This document shows positions 23,341-36,727 of a stretch of 64,000 nt of DNA, in pieces (position 1 is the first letter of the stretch; each line of letters opens with the position of its first letter). Made by a program: the position numbers and the translations under genes. This stretch comes from Chaunax sp. Z400 (Eukaryota; Chordata; Actinopteri; Lophiiformes; Chaunacidae): assembly GCA_037577475.1 (NCBI GenBank), contig CM075190.1, forward strand, positions 134,001 through 198,000, written 5' to 3'. The notes under the pieces were generated by a model that saw nothing but the letters and a program-made list of their open reading frames with translations, was not told where the DNA came from and did no database searches.

Positions 23341-25960
23341 CCTATAGGTTTGTGTTGTTGTTATAATGAGTCTATAGGTTTGTGTTGTTGTTATAACGAT
23401 CCTATAGGTTTGTGCTGTTGTTATATTGAGCCTATAGGTTTGTGCTGTTGTTATATTGAGCCTATAGGTTTGTGTTGTTGTTCTATTGATCCTATAGGTT
23501 TGTGTTGTTGTTCTATTGATCCTATAGGTTTGTGTTGTTGTTATAATGAGTCTATAGGTTTGTGTGTGGTTACATTGAGCCTATAGGTTTGTGTTGTTGT
23601 TATAATGAGCCTATAGGTTTGTGTTGTTGTTATATTGAGCCTATAGGTTTGTGTTGTTGTCATAATGACCCTATAGGTTTGTGTTGTTGTCATATTGAGC
23701 CGATAGGTTTGTGTTGTTCTATTGATCCTATAGGTTTGTGTTGTTCTATTGATCCTATAGGTTTGTGTTGTTGTTATAATGAGCCTATAGGTTTGTGTTG
23801 TTGTTCTATTGAGCCTATAGGTTTGTGTTGTTGTTATCATGAGCCTATAGGTTTGTGTTGTTATTGAGCATATAGGTTTGTGTGTGGTGACATTGAGCCT
23901 ATAGGTTTGTGTTGTTATTGAGCCTATAGGTTTGTGTGTGGTGACATTGAGCCTATAGGTTTGTCTTGTTGTTATAATGAGCCTATAGGTTTGTGTTGTT
24001 GTTATAATGAGAATATAGGTTTGTGTTGCTATATTGAGCCTATAGGTTTGTGTTGTTGTTACATTGAGCCCATAGTTTTGCGTTGTTGTTCAATTGATCC
24101 TATAGGTTTGTGGTGTTGTTATAATGAGCCTATAGGTTTGTGTTGTTGTTCTATTGAGCCTATAGGTTTGTGTTGTTGTTATAATGAGCCTATAGGTTTG
24201 TGTTGTTTTTGAGCCTATAGGTTTGTGTTGTTGTTATATTGAGCCTATAGGTTTGTGTGTGGTGACATTGAGCCTATAGGTTTGTGTTGTTGTTATAATG
24301 AGCCTATAGGTTTGTGTTGTTGTTATAATGAGCCTATAGGTTTGTGTTGTTGTTATAATGAGTCTATAGGTTTATGTTGTTGTTACACTGAGCCTATAGG
24401 TTTGTGTTGTTGTTATAATGAGCCTATAGGTTTGTGCTGTTGTTCTATTGAGCCTATAGGTTTGTGTTGTTGTTATAATGAGCCTATAGGTTTGTGTTGT
24501 TGTTATAATGGGCCTATAGGTTTGTGTTGTTGTTATAATGAGCCTATAGGTTTGTGTTGTTGTTATAATGGGCCTATAGGTTTGTGTTGTTGTTATAATG
24601 GGCCTATAGGTTTGTGTTGTTATTGAGGCTATAGGTTTGTGTTGTTGTTCGATTGAGCCTATAGGTTTGTGTTGTTGTTATAATGAGCCTATAGGTTTGT
24701 GTTGTTATTGAGCCTATAGGTTTGTGTTGTTGTTATAATGAGTCTATAGGTTTGTGTTGCTATATTGACCCTATAGGTTTGTGTTGTTGTTATAATGAGT
24801 CTATAGGTTTGTGTTGTTGTTATAACGATCCTATAGGTTTATGTGTTTGTCATATTGAGCCTATAGGTTTGTGTTGTTGTTATAATGAGTCTATAGGTTT
24901 GTGTTGTTGTTCTAATGAGTCTATAGGTTTTATGTTTTTGTCATATTGAGCCCATAGGTTTGTGTTGTTGTTACATTGAGCCCATAGGTTTGTGTTGTTG
25001 TTATAATGACCCTATAGGTTTATGTTGTTGTTATAATGATCCTCTAGGTTTGTGTTGTTGTTATAATGACTCTATAGGTTTGTGTTGCTATATTGACCCT
25101 ATAGGTTTGTGTTGTTGTTATAATGAGTCTATAGGTTTGTGTTGTTGTTATAATGAGTCTATAGGTTTGTGTTGTTGTTATAACGATCCTATAGGTTTGT
25201 GTTGTTGTTATATTGAGCCTATAGGTTTGTGTTGTTGTTCTATTGATCCTATAGGTTTGTGTTGTTGTTATAATGAGTCTATAGGTTTGTGTGTGGTTAC
25301 ATTGAGCCTATAGGTTTGTGTTGTTGTTATAATGAGCCTATAGGTTTGTGTAGTTGTTATAATGACTCTATAGGTTTGTGATGTTGTTATATTGAGCCTA
25401 TAGGTTTGTGTTGTTGTCATAATGACCCTATAGGTTTGTGTTGTTGTCATATTGAGCCTATAGGTTTGTGTTGTTCTATTGATCCTATAGGTTTGTGTTG
25501 TTGTTATAATGAGCCTATAGGTTTGTGTTGTTGTTCTATTGAGCCTATAGGTTTGTGTTGTTGTTATCATGAGCCAATAGGTTTGTGTTGTTATTGAGCA
25601 TATAGGTTTGTGTGTGGTGACATTGAGCCTATAGGTTTGTGTTGTTATTGAGCCTATAGGTTTGTGTTGTTGTTATAATGAGAATATAGGTTTGTGTTGC
25701 TATATTGAGCCTATAGGTTTGTGTTCTATTGATCCTATAGGTTTGTGTTGTTGTTCTATTGGTCCTATAGGTTTGTGGTGTTGTTGTATTGATCCTATAG
25801 GTTTTTGTTGTTTTTATATTGAGTCTATAGGTTTGTGTTGTTGTTATAATGGGCCTATAGGTTTGTGTTGTTATTGAGGCTATAGGTTTGTGTTGTTGTT
25901 ATAATGAGCCTATAGGTTTGTGTTGTTGTTATAATGAGCCTATAGGTTTGTGTTATTGAG
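23341..25960 (+). repeat. 2,620-bp tandem duplication, second copy
   Basis: It begins directly after the 22-bp GTGTTATTGAGCC unit of the first copy and ends after its own copy of that unit. Beyond 25,960 the next monomer is ATATTGAGCC, as at 9.35 and 40.1 kb, whereas after the first copy it is ATAATGAGTC. The junction at 23,340 is therefore the new one. The matching places in superunits 1, 3 and 4 have a single copy. Confidence 0.9.
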
Positions 25961-26372
25961 CCTATAGGTTTGTGTTGTTGTTATATTGAGCCTATAGGTT
26001 TGTGTGTGGTGACATTGAGCCTATAGGTTTGTCTTGTTGTTATAATGAGCCTATAGGTTTGTGTTGTTGTTATAATGAGTCTATAGGTTTGTGTTGTTGT
26101 TACACTGAGCCTATAGGTTTGTGTTGTTATTGAGGCTATAGGTTTGTGTTGTTCTATTGAGCCTATAGGTTTGTGTTGTTGTTATAATGAGCCTATAGGT
26201 TTGTGTTGTTATTGAGCCTATAGGTTTGTGTTGTTGTTCTATTGAGTCTATAGGTTTGTGTTGTTGTTCTATTGATCCTATAGGTTTGTGTTGTTGTTAT
26301 AATGAGCCTATAGGTTTGTGTTGTTATTTAGCCTATAGGTTTGTGTTGTTGTTATAATGAGCCTATAGGTTT

Positions 26373-28003
26373 GTGTGTGGTGACATTGAGCCTATAGGTT
26401 TGTCTTGTTGTTATAATGAGCCTATAGGTTTGTGTTGTTGTTATAATGAGTCTATAGGTTTGTGTTGTTGTTACACTGAGCCTATAGGTTTGTGTTGTTG
26501 TTATAATGAGCCTATAGGTTTGTGTTGTTATTTAGCCTATAGGTTTGTGTTGTTGTTCTATTGATCCTATAGGTTTGTGTTGTTATTTAGCCTATAGGTT
26601 TGTGTTGTTGTTATAATGAGCCTATAGGTTTGTGTGTGGTGACGTTGAGCCTATAGGTTTGTCTTGTTGTTATAATGAGTCTATAGGTTTGTGTTGTTGT
26701 TATAATGAGTCTATAGGTTTGTGTTGTTGTTACACTGAGCCTATAGGTTTGTGTTGTTATTGAGGCTATAGGTTTGTGTTGTTCTTGAGGCTATAGGTTT
26801 GTGTTGTTCTTGAGGCTATAGGTTTGTGTTGTTCTATTGAGCCTATAGGTTTGTGTTGTTGTTATAATGAGCCTATAGGTTTGTGTTGTTATTGAGCCTA
26901 TAGGTTTGTGTTGTTGTTCTATTGAGTCTATAGGTTTGTGTTGTTGTTCTATTGATCCTATAGGTTTGTGTTGTTGTTATAATGAGCCTATAGGTTTGTG
27001 GTTATTTAGCCTATAGGTTTGTGTTGTTGTTATAATGACTCTATAGGTTTGTGTTGCTATATTGACCCTATAGGTTTGTGTTGTTGTTATAATGACTCTA
27101 TAGGTTTGTGTTGCTATATTGACCCTATAGGTTTGTGTTGTTGTTATAATGAGTCTATAGGTTTGTGTTGTTGTTATAACGATCCTATAGGTTTGTGCTG
27201 TTGTTATATTGAGCCTATAGGTTTGTGCTGTTGTTATATTGAGCCTATAGGTTTGTGTTGTTGTTCTATTGATCCTATAGGTTTGTGTTGTTGTTCTATT
27301 GATCCTATAGGTTTGTGTTGTTGTTATAATGAGTCTATAGGTTTGTGTGTGGTTACATTGAGCCTATAGGTTTGTGTTGTTGTTATAATGAGCCTATAGG
27401 TTTGTGTTGTTGTTATATTGAGCCTATAGGTTTGTGTTGTTGTCATAATGACCCTATAGGTTTGTGTTGTTGTCATATTGAGCCTATAGGTTTGTGTTGT
27501 TCTATTGATCCTATAGGTTTGTGTTGTTCTATTGATCCTATAGGTTTGTGTTGTTGTTATAATGAGCCTATAGGTTTGTGTTGTTGTTCTATTGAGCCTA
27601 TAGGTTTGTGTTGTTGTTATCATGAGCCTATAGGTTTGTGTTGTTATTGAGCATATAGGTTTGTGTGTGGTGACATTGAGCCTATAGGTTTGTGTTGTTA
27701 TTGAGCCTATAGGTTTGTGTTGTTGTTATAATGAGAATATAGGTTTGTGTTGCTATATTGAGCCTATAGGTTTGTGTTGTTGTTACATTGAGCCCATAGT
27801 TTTGCGTTGTTGTTCTATTGATCCTATAGGTTTGTGGTGTTGTTATAATGAGCCTATAGGTTTGTGTTGTTATTGAGGCTATAGGTTTGTGTTGTTGTTC
27901 TATTGAGCCTATAGGTTTGTGTTGTTGTTATAATGAGCCTATAGGTTTGTGTTGTTTTTGAGCCTATAGGTTTGTGTTGTTGTTATATTGAGCCTATAGG
28001 TTT
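26373..28003 (+). repeat. 57-monomer HOR, 1,631 bp
   Basis: It has the canonical order and length, equal to the reference unit plus its 3-bp deletion. It corresponds to 9743, 40512 and 52184 in the other superunits. A GACGTTGAGCC variant in the monomer at position 10 (near 26,643) is shared with 10,013, 40,783 and 52,455, which supports that correspondence. Confidence 0.9.
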
Positions 28004-30587
28004 GTGTGTGGTGACATTGAGCCTATAGGTTTGTCTTGTTGTTATAATGAGCCTATAGGTTTGTGTTGTTGTTATAATGAGTCTATAGGTTTATGTTGTT
28101 GTTACACTGAGCCTATAGGTTTGTGTTGTTGTTATAATGAGTCTATAGGTTTGTGTTGTTGTTACACTGAGCCTATAGGTTTGTGTTGTTGTTATAATGA
28201 GCCTATAGGTTTATGTTGTTATTTAGCCTATAGGTTTGTGTTGTTGTTCTATTGATCCTATAGGTTTGTGTTGTTATTTAGCCTATAGGTTTGTGTTGTT
28301 GTTATAATGAGCCTATAGGTTTGTGTGTGGTGACATTGAGCCTATAGGTTTGTCTTGTTGTTATAATGAGTCTATAGGTTTGTGTTGTTGTTATAATGAG
28401 TCTATAGGTTTGTGTTGTTGTTACACTGAGCCTATAGGTTTGTGTTGTTATTGAGGCTATAGGTTTGTGTTGTTCTTGAGGCTATAGGTTTGTGTTGTTC
28501 TTGAGGCTATAGGTTTGTGTTGTTCTATTGAGCCTATAGGTTTGTGTTGTTGTTATAATGAGCCTATAGGTTTGTGTTGTTATTGAGGCTATTGGTTTGT
28601 GTTGTTGTTCTATTGAGCCTATAGGTTTGTGTTGTTGTTATAATGAGCCTATAGGTTTGTGTTGTTATTGAGCCTATAGGTTTGTGTTGTTGTTATATTG
28701 AGTCTATAGGTTTGTGTTGTTGTTCTATTGATCCTATAGGTTTGTGTTGTTGTTATAATGAGCCTATAGGTTTGTGTTGTTATTTAGCCTATAGGTTTGT
28801 GTTGTTGTTATAATGACTCTATAGGTTTGTGTTGCTATATTGACCCTATAGGTTTGTGTTGTTGTTATAATGAGTCTATAGGTTTGTGTTGTTGTTATAA
28901 CGATCCTATAGGTTTATGTGTTTGTCATATTGAGCCTATAGGTTTGTGTTGTTATAATGAGTCTATAGGTTTGTGTTGTTGTTCTAATGAGTCTATAGGT
29001 TTTATGTTTTTGTCATATTGAGCCCATAGGTTTGTGTTGTTGTTACATTGAGCCCATAGGTTTGTGTTGTTGTTATAATGACCCTATAGGTTTATGTTGT
29101 TGTTATAATGATCCTTTAGGTTTGTGTTGTTGTTATAATGACTCTATAGGTTTGTGTTGCTATATTGACCCTATAGGTTTGTGTTGTTGTTATAATGAGT
29201 CTATAGGTTTGTGTTGTTGTTATAATGAGTCTATAGGTTTGTGTTGTTGTTATAACGATCCTATAGGTTTGTGTTGTTGTTATATTGAGCCTATAGGTTT
29301 GTGTTGTTGTTCTATTGATCCTATAGGTTTGTGTTGTTGTTATAATGAGTCTATAGGTTTGTGTGTGGTTACATTGAGCCTATAGGTTTGTGTTGTTGTT
29401 ATAATGAGCCTATAGGTTTGTGTAGTTGTTATAATGACTCTATAGGTTTGTGATGTTGTTATATTGAGCCTATAGGTTTGTGTTGTTGTCATAATGACCC
29501 TATAGGTTTGTGTTGTTGTCATATTGAGCCTATAGGTTTGTGTTGTTCTATTGATCCTCTAGGTTTGTGTTGTTGTTATAATGAGCCTATAGGTTTGTGT
29601 TGTTGTTATAATGAGCCTATAGGTTTGTGTTGTTGTTCTATTGAGCCTATAGGTTTGTGTTGTTGTTATCATGAGCCAATAGGTTTGTGTTGTTATTGAG
29701 CATATAGGTTTGTGTGTGGTGACATTGAGCCTATAGGTTTGTGTTGTTATTGAGCCTATAGGTTTGTGTTGTTGTTATAATGAGAATATAGGTTTGTGTT
29801 GCTATATTGAGCCTATAGGTTTGTGTTCTATTGATCCTATAGGTTTGTGTTGTTGTTCTATTGGTCCTATAGGTTTGTGGTGTTGTTGTATTGATCCTAT
29901 AGGTTTTTGTTGTTTTTATATTGAGTCTATAGGTTTGTGTTGTTGTTATAATGGGCCTATAGGTTTGTGTTGTTATTGAGGCTATAGGTTTGTGTTGTTG
30001 TTCAATTGAGCCTATAGGTTTGTGTTGTTGTTATAATGAGCCTATAGGTTTGTGTTGTTATTGAGCCTATAGGTTTGTGTTGTTGTTATATTGAGCCTAT
30101 AGGTTTGTGTGTGGTGACATTGAGCCTATAGGTTTGTCTTGTTGTTATAATGAGCCTATAGGTTTGTGTTGTTGTTATAATGAGTCTATAGGTTTGTGTT
30201 GTTGTTACACTGAGCCTATAGGTTTGTGTTGTTATTGAGGCTATAGGTTTGTGTTGTTATTGAGGCTATAGGTTTGTGTTGTTCTATTGAGCCTATAGGT
30301 TTGTGTTGTTGTTATAATGAGCCTATAGGTTTGTGTTGTTGTTATAATGAGCCTATAGGTTTGTGTTGTTATTGAGCCTATAGGTTTGTGTTGTTGTTCT
30401 ATTGATCCTATAGGTTTGTGTTGTTGTTATAATGAGCCTATAGGTTTGTGTTGTTATTTAGCCTATAGGTTTGTGTTGTTATTTAGCCTATAGGTTTGTG
30501 TTGTTGTTATAATGAGCCTATAGGTTTGTGTTGTTGTTATAATGAGCCTATAGGTTTGTGTTGTTGTTATAATGAGCCTATAGGTTT
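28004..30587 (+). repeat. Long HOR, 2,584 bp
   Basis: Counterpart of 11434-13927, with the three monomers missing there. It shares private variants with it: a 27-bp TTGTTATAATGAGTC near 28,950, ATCCTTTAGG near 29,110 and ATCCTCTAGG within the 27-bp monomer near 29,555. Confidence 0.85.
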
Positions 30588-32248
30588 GTGTGTGGTGACA
30601 TTGAGCCTATAGGTTTGTCTTGTTGTTATAATGAGCCTATAGGTTTGTGTTGTTGTTATAATGAGTCTATAGGTTTGCGTTGTTGTTACACTGAGCCTAT
30701 AGGTTTGTGTTGTTGTTATAATGAGCCTATAGGTTTGTGTTGTTATTTAGCCTATAGGTTTGTGTTGTTGTTCTATTGATCCTATAGGTTTGTGTTGTTA
30801 TTTAGCCTATAGGTTTGTGTTGTTGTTATAATGAGCCTATAGGTTTGTGTGTGGTGACATTGAGCCTATAGGTTTGTCTTGTTGTTATAATGAGTCTATA
30901 GGTTTGTGTTGTTGTTATAATGAGTCTATAGGTTTGTGTTGTTGTTACACTGAGCCTATAGGTTTGTGTTGTTCTTGAGGCTATAGGTTTGTGTTGTTCT
31001 TGAGGCTATAGGTTTGTGTTGTTCTTGAGGCTATAGGTTTGTGTTGTTCTATTGAGCCTATAGGTTTGTGTTGTTGTTATAATGAGCCTATAGGTTTGTG
31101 TTGTTATTGAGCCTATAGGTTTGTGTTGTTGTTCTATTGAGTCTATAGGTTTGTGTTGTTGTTCTATTGATCCTATAGGTTTGTGTTGTTGTTATAATGA
31201 GCCTATAGGTTTGTGGTTATTTAGCCTATAGGTTTGTGTTGTTGTTATAATGACTCTATAGGTTTGTGTTGCTATATTGACCCTATAGGTTTGTGTTGTT
31301 GTTATAATGACTCTATAGGTTTGTGTTGCTATATTGACCCTATAGGTTTGTGTTGTTGTTATAATGAGTCTATAGGTTTGTGTTGTTGTTATAACGATCC
31401 TATAGGTTTGTGCTGTTGTTATATTGAGCCTATAGGTTTGTGCTGTTGTTATATTGAGCCTATAGGTTTGTGTTGTTGTTCTATTGATCCTATAGGTTTG
31501 TGTTGTTGTTCTATTGATCCTATAGGTTTGTGTTGTTGTTCTATTGATCCTATAGGTTTGTGTTGTTGTTATAATGAGTCTATAGGTTTGTGTGTGGTTA
31601 CATTGAGCCTATAGGTTTGTGTTGTTGTTATAATGAGCCTATAGGTTTGTGTTGTTGTTATATTGAGCCTATAGGTTTGTGTTGTTGTCATAATGACCCT
31701 ATAGGTTTGTGTTGTTGTCATATTGAGCCTATAGGTTTGTGTTGTTCTATTGATCCTATAGGTTTGTGTTGTTCTATTGATCCTATAGGTTTGTGTTGTT
31801 GTTATAATGAGCCTATAGGTTTGTGTTGTTGTTCTATTGAGCCTATAGGTTTGTGTTGTTGTTATCATGAGCCTATAGGTTTGTGTTGTTATTGAGCATA
31901 TAGGTTTGTGTGTGGTGACATTGAGCCTATAGGTTTGTGTTGTTATTGAGCCTATAGGTTTGTGTTGTTGTTATAATGAGAATATAGGTTTGTGTTGCTA
32001 TATTGAGCCTATAGGTTTGTGTTGTTGTTACATTGAGCCCATAGTTTTGCGTTGTTGTTCTATTGATCCTATAGGTTTGTGGTGTTGTTATAATGAGCCT
32101 ATAGGTTTGTGTTGTTATTGAGGCTACAGGTTTGTGTTGTTGTTCTATTGAGCCTATAGGTTTGTGTTGTTGTTATAATGAGCCTATAGGTTTGTGTTGT
32201 TTTTGAGCCTATAGGTTTGTGTTGGTGTTATATTGAGCCTATAGGTTT
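30588..32248 (+). repeat. 57-monomer-type HOR, 1,661 bp
   Basis: Canonical order plus one extra 30-bp CTATTGATCC monomer (three in a row near 31,480-31,550), which it shares with 13928. TTATTGAGGC at position 14 has been replaced by a third CTTGAGGC, and one monomer begins TTTGCG (near 30,675). Confidence 0.9.
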
Positions 32249-33879
32249 GTGTGTGGTGACATTGAGCCTATAGGTTTGTCTTGTTGTTATAATGAGCCTA
32301 TAGGTTTGTGTTGTTGTTATAATGAGTCTATAGGTTTGTGTTGTTGTTACACTGAGCCTATAGGTTTGTGTTGTTGTTATAATGAGCCTATAGGTTTGTG
32401 TTGTTATTTAGCCTATAGGTTTGTGTTGTTGTTCTATTGATCCTATAGGTTTGTGTTGTTATTTAGCCTATAGGTTTGTGTTGTTGTTATAATGAGCCTA
32501 TAGGTTTGTGTGTGGTGACATTGAGCCTATAGGTTTGTCTTGTTGTTATAATGAGTCTATAGGTTTGTGTTGTTGTTATAATGAGTCTATAGGTTTGTGT
32601 TGTTGTTACACTGAGCCTATAGGTTTGTGTTGTTCTTGAGGCTATAGGTTTGTGTTGTTCTTGAGGCTATAGGTTTGTGTTGTTCTTGAGGCTATAGGTT
32701 TGTGTTGTTCTATTGAGCCTATAGGTTTGTGTTGTTGTTATAATGAGCCTATAGGTTTGTGTTGTTATTGAGCCTATAGGTTTGTGTTGTTGTTCTATTG
32801 AGTCTATAGGTTTGTGTTGTTGTTCTATTGATCCTATAGGTTTGTGTTGTTGTTATAATGAGCCTATAGGTTTGTGGTTATTTAGCCTATAGGTTTGTGT
32901 TGTTGTTATAATGACTCTATAGGTTTGTGTTGCTATATTGACCCTATAGGTTTGTGTTGTTGTTATAATGACTCTATAGGTTTGTGTTGCTATATTGACC
33001 CTATAGGTTTGTGTTGTTGTTATAATGAGTCTATAGGTTTGTGTTGTTGTTATAACGATCCTATAGGTTTGTGCTGTTGTTATATTGAGCCTATAGGTTT
33101 GTGCTGTTGTTATATTGAGCCTATAGGTTTGTGTTGTTGTTCTATTGATCCTATAGGTTTGTGTTGTTGTTCTATTGATCCTATAGGTTTGTGTTGTTGT
33201 TATAATGAGTCTATAGGTTTGTGTGTGGTTACATTGAGCCTATAGGTTTGTGTTGTTGTTATAATGAGCCTATAGGTTTGTGTTGTTGTTATATTGAGCC
33301 TATAGGTTTGTGTTGTTGTCATAATGACCCTATAGGTTTGTGTTGTTGTCATATTGAGCCTATAGGTTTGTGTTGTTCTATTGATCCTATAGGTTTGTGT
33401 TGTTCTATTGATCCTATAGGTTTGTGTTGTTGTTATAATGAGCCTATAGGTTTGTGTTGTTGTTCTATTGAGCCTATAGGTTTGTGTTGTTGTTATCATG
33501 AGCCTATAGGTTTGTGTTGTTATTGAGCATATAGGTTTGTGTGTGGTGACATTGAGCCTATAGGTTTGTGTTGTTATTGAGCCTATAGGTTTGTGTTGTT
33601 GTTATAATGAGAATATAGGTTTGTGTTGCTATATTGAGCCTATAGGTTTGTGTTGTTGTTACATTGAGCCCATAGTTTTGCGTTGTTGTTCTATTGATCC
33701 TATAGGTTTGTGGTGTTGTTATAATGAGCCTATAGGTTTGTGTTGTTATTGAGGCTACAGGTTTGTGTTGTTGTTCTATTGAGCCTATAGGTTTGTGTTG
33801 TTGTTATAATGAGCCTATAGGTTTGTGTTGTTTTTGAGCCTATAGGTTTGTGTTGGTGTTATATTGAGCCTATAGGTTT
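32249..33879 (+). repeat. 57-monomer HOR, 1,631 bp
   Basis: Canonical length. It shares GAGGCTACAGG (position 53) and GTGTTGGTGTTATATTG (position 57) with the reference unit at 15614, identifying it as that unit's counterpart in superunit 2 but without the 3-bp deletion. Confidence 0.9.
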
Positions 33880-36425
33880 GTGTGTGGTGACATTGAGCCT
33901 ATAGGTTTGTCTTGTTGTTATAATGAGCCTATAGGTTTGTGTTGTTGTTATAATGAGTCTATAGGTTTATGTTGTTGTTACACTGAGCCTATAGGTTTGT
34001 GTTGTTGTTATAATGAGTCTATAGGTTTGTGTTGTTGTTACACTGAGCCTATAGGTTTGTGTTGTTGTTATAATGAGTCTATAGGTTTGTGTTGTTGTTA
34101 CACTGAGCCTATTGGTTTGTGTTGTTATTGAGGCTATAGGTTTGTGTTGTTCTTGAGGCTATAGGTTTGTGTTGTTCTTGAGGCTATAGGTTTGTGTTGT
34201 TCTATTGAGCCTATAGGTTTGTGTTGTTGTTATAATGAGCCTATAGGTTTGTGTTGTTATTGAGCCTATAGGTTTGTGTTGTTGTTCTATTGAGTCTATA
34301 GGTTTGTGTTGTTGTTCTATTGATCCTATAGGTTTGTGTTGTTGTTATAATGAGCCTATAGGTTTGTGGTTATTTAGCCTATAGGTTTGTGTTGTTGTTA
34401 TAATGACTATATAGGTTTGTGTTGCTATATTGACCCTATAGTTTTGTGTTGTTGTTATAATGACTCTATAGGTTTGTGTTGCTATATTGACCCTATAGGT
34501 TTGTGTTGTTGTTATAATGAGTCTATAGGTTTGTGTTGTTGTTATAACGATCCTATAGGTTTGTGCTGTTGTTATATTGAGCCTATAGGTTTGTGCTGTT
34601 GTTATATTGAGCCTATAGGTTTGTGTTGTTGTTCTATTGATCCTATAGGTTTGTGTTGTTGTTCTATTGATCCTATAGGTTTGTGTTGTTGTTATAATGA
34701 GTCTATAGGTTTGTGTGTGGTTACATTGAGCCTATAGGTTTGTGTTGTTGTTATAATGAGCCTATAGGTTTGTGTTGTTGTTATATTGAGCCTATAGGTT
34801 TGTGTTGTTGTCATAATGACCCTATAGGTTTGTGTTGTTGTCATATTGAGCCGATAGGTTTGTGTTGTTCTATTGATCCTATAGGTTTGTGTTGTTGTTA
34901 TAATGAGCCTATAGGTTTGTGTTGTTGTTCTATTGAGCCTATAGGTTTGTGTTGTTGTTATCATGAGCCTATAGGTTTGTGTTGTTATTGAGCATATAGG
35001 TTTGTGTGTGGTGACATTGAGCCTATAGGTTTGTGTTGTTATTACATTGAGCCCATAGTTTTGCGTTGTTGTTCTATTGATCCTATAGGTTTGTGGTGTT
35101 GTTATAATGAGCCTATAGGTTTGTGTTGTTATTGAGGCTACAGGTTTGTGTTGTTGTTCTATTGAGCCTATAGGTTTGTGTTGTTGTTATAATGAGCCTA
35201 TAGGTTTGTGTTGTTTTTGAGCCTATAGGTTTGTGTTGGTGTTATATTGAGCCTATAGGTTTGTGTGTGGTGACATTGAGCCTATAGGTTTGTCTTGTTG
35301 TTATAATGAGCCTATAGGTTTGTGTTGTTGTTATAATGAGTCTATAGGTTTATGTTGTTGTTACACTGAGCCTATAGGTTTGTGTTGTTGTTATAATGAG
35401 TCTATAGGTTTGTGTTGTTGTTACACTGAGCCTATAGGTTTGTGTTGTTGTTATAATGAGTCTATAGGTTTGTGTTGTTGTTACACTGAGCCTATTGGTT
35501 TGTGTTGTTATTGAGGCTATAGGTTTGTGTTGTTCTTGAGGCTATAGGTTTGTGTTGTTCTTGAGGCTATAGGTTTGTGTTGTTCTATTGAGCCTATAGG
35601 TTTGTGTTGTTGTTATAATGAGCCTATAGGTTTGTGTTGTTATTGAGCCTATAGGTTTGTGTTGTTGTTCTATTGAGTCTATAGGTTTGTGTTGTTGTTC
35701 TATTGATCCTATAGGTTTGTGTTGTTGTTATAATGAGCCTATAGGTTTGTGGTTATTTAGCCTATAGGTTTGTGTTGTTGTTATAATGACTATATAGGTT
35801 TGTGTTGCTATATTGACCCTATAGTTTTGTGTTGTTGTTATAATGACTCTATAGGTTTGTGTTGCTATATTGACCCTATAGGTTTGTGTTGTTGTTATAA
35901 TGAGTCTATAGGTTTGTGTTGTTGTTATAACGATCCTATAGGTTTGTGCTGTTGTTATATTGAGCCTATAGGTTTGTGCTGTTGTTATATTGAGCCTATA
36001 GGTTTGTGTTGTTGTTCTATTGATCCTATAGGTTTGTGTTGTTGTTCTATTGATCCTATAGGTTTGTGTTGTTGTTATAATGAGTCTATAGGTTTGTGTG
36101 TGGTTACATTGAGCCTATAGGTTTGTGTTGTTGTTATAATGAGCCTATAGGTTTGTGTTGTTGTTATATTGAGCCTATAGGTTTGTGTTGTTGTCATAAT
36201 GACCCTATAGGTTTGTGTTGTTGTCATATTGAGCCGATAGGTTTGTGTTGTTCTATTGATCCTATAGGTTTGTGTTGTTGTTATAATGAGCCTATAGGTT
36301 TGTGTTGTTGTTCTATTGAGCCTATAGGTTTGTGTTGTTGTTATCATGAGCCTATAGGTTTGTGTTGTTATTGAGCATATAGGTTTGTGTGTGGTGACAT
36401 TGAGCCTATAGGTTTGTGTTGTTAT
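33660..36425 (+). repeat. 1,383-bp tandem duplication
   Basis: Two adjacent copies, about 33,660-35,042 and 35,043-36,425, at a constant offset of 1,383 bp. The new junction is the hybrid TTATTACATTG monomer. Edges are accurate to about 10 bp because the flanking monomers are similar. Confidence 0.85.
33880..35262 (+). repeat. Short HOR, 1,383 bp
   Basis: The 1,465-bp type minus positions 47 to 49 (25, 30 and 27 bp, 82 bp in total). The deletion joins the front of the 25-bp TTATTGAGCC unit to the end of the ACATTGAGCCC unit, producing a hybrid TTATTACATTG monomer near 35,035. It holds the place of the 1,258-bp unit of superunit 1 but has a different deletion. Confidence 0.9.
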
Positions 36426-36727
36426 TGAGCCTATAGGTTTGTGTTGTTGTTATAATGAGAATATAGGTTTGTGTTGCTATATTGAGCCTATAGGTTTGTG
36501 TTGTTGTTACATTGAGCCCATAGTTTTGCGTTGTTGTTCTATTGATCCTATAGGTTTGTGGTGTTGTTATAATGAGCCTATAGGTTTGTGTTGTTATTGA
36601 GGCTATAGGTTTGTGTTGTTGTTCTATTGAGCCTATAGGTTTGTGTTGTTGTTATAATGAGCCTATAGGTTTGTGTTGTTTTTGAGCCTATAGGTTTGTG
36701 TTGTTGTTATATTGAGCCTATAGGTTT
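35263..36727 (+). repeat. Short HOR, 1,465 bp
   Basis: Same monomer order as 18500. It shares the ATAGTTTTGTG variant after GACCC (near 35,821) with the unit before it (near 34,440) and with 47,493, but not with 17,8xx or 19,0xx in superunit 1. Confidence 0.9.

Larger units (their letters stand above)
19965..26372 (+). repeat. Compound HOR, 6,408 bp, with an extra 2,620-bp copy
   Basis: It corresponds to the 3.8-kb compound units at 5968, 36728 and 48400 but holds the 2,620-bp segment twice. A 33-bp monomer with one additional GTT triplet is present near 20,528-20,560, the only monomer longer than 30 bp that I noticed. Two to three ATAATGGGCC monomers follow one another near 21,880-21,990 and again near 24,500-24,610. 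Confidence 0.85.
19965..36727 (+). repeat. Superunit 2 (16,763 bp)
   Basis: It repeats the HOR order of superunit 1 with an added tandem copy of a 2,620-bp segment near its start. Matching landmarks from 9.7 kb onward lie 16,570 to 16,763 bp downstream of their counterparts in superunit 1, the offset drifting in steps equal to monomer gains and losses. Its first part also matches the start of superunits 3 and 4. Confidence 0.85.
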
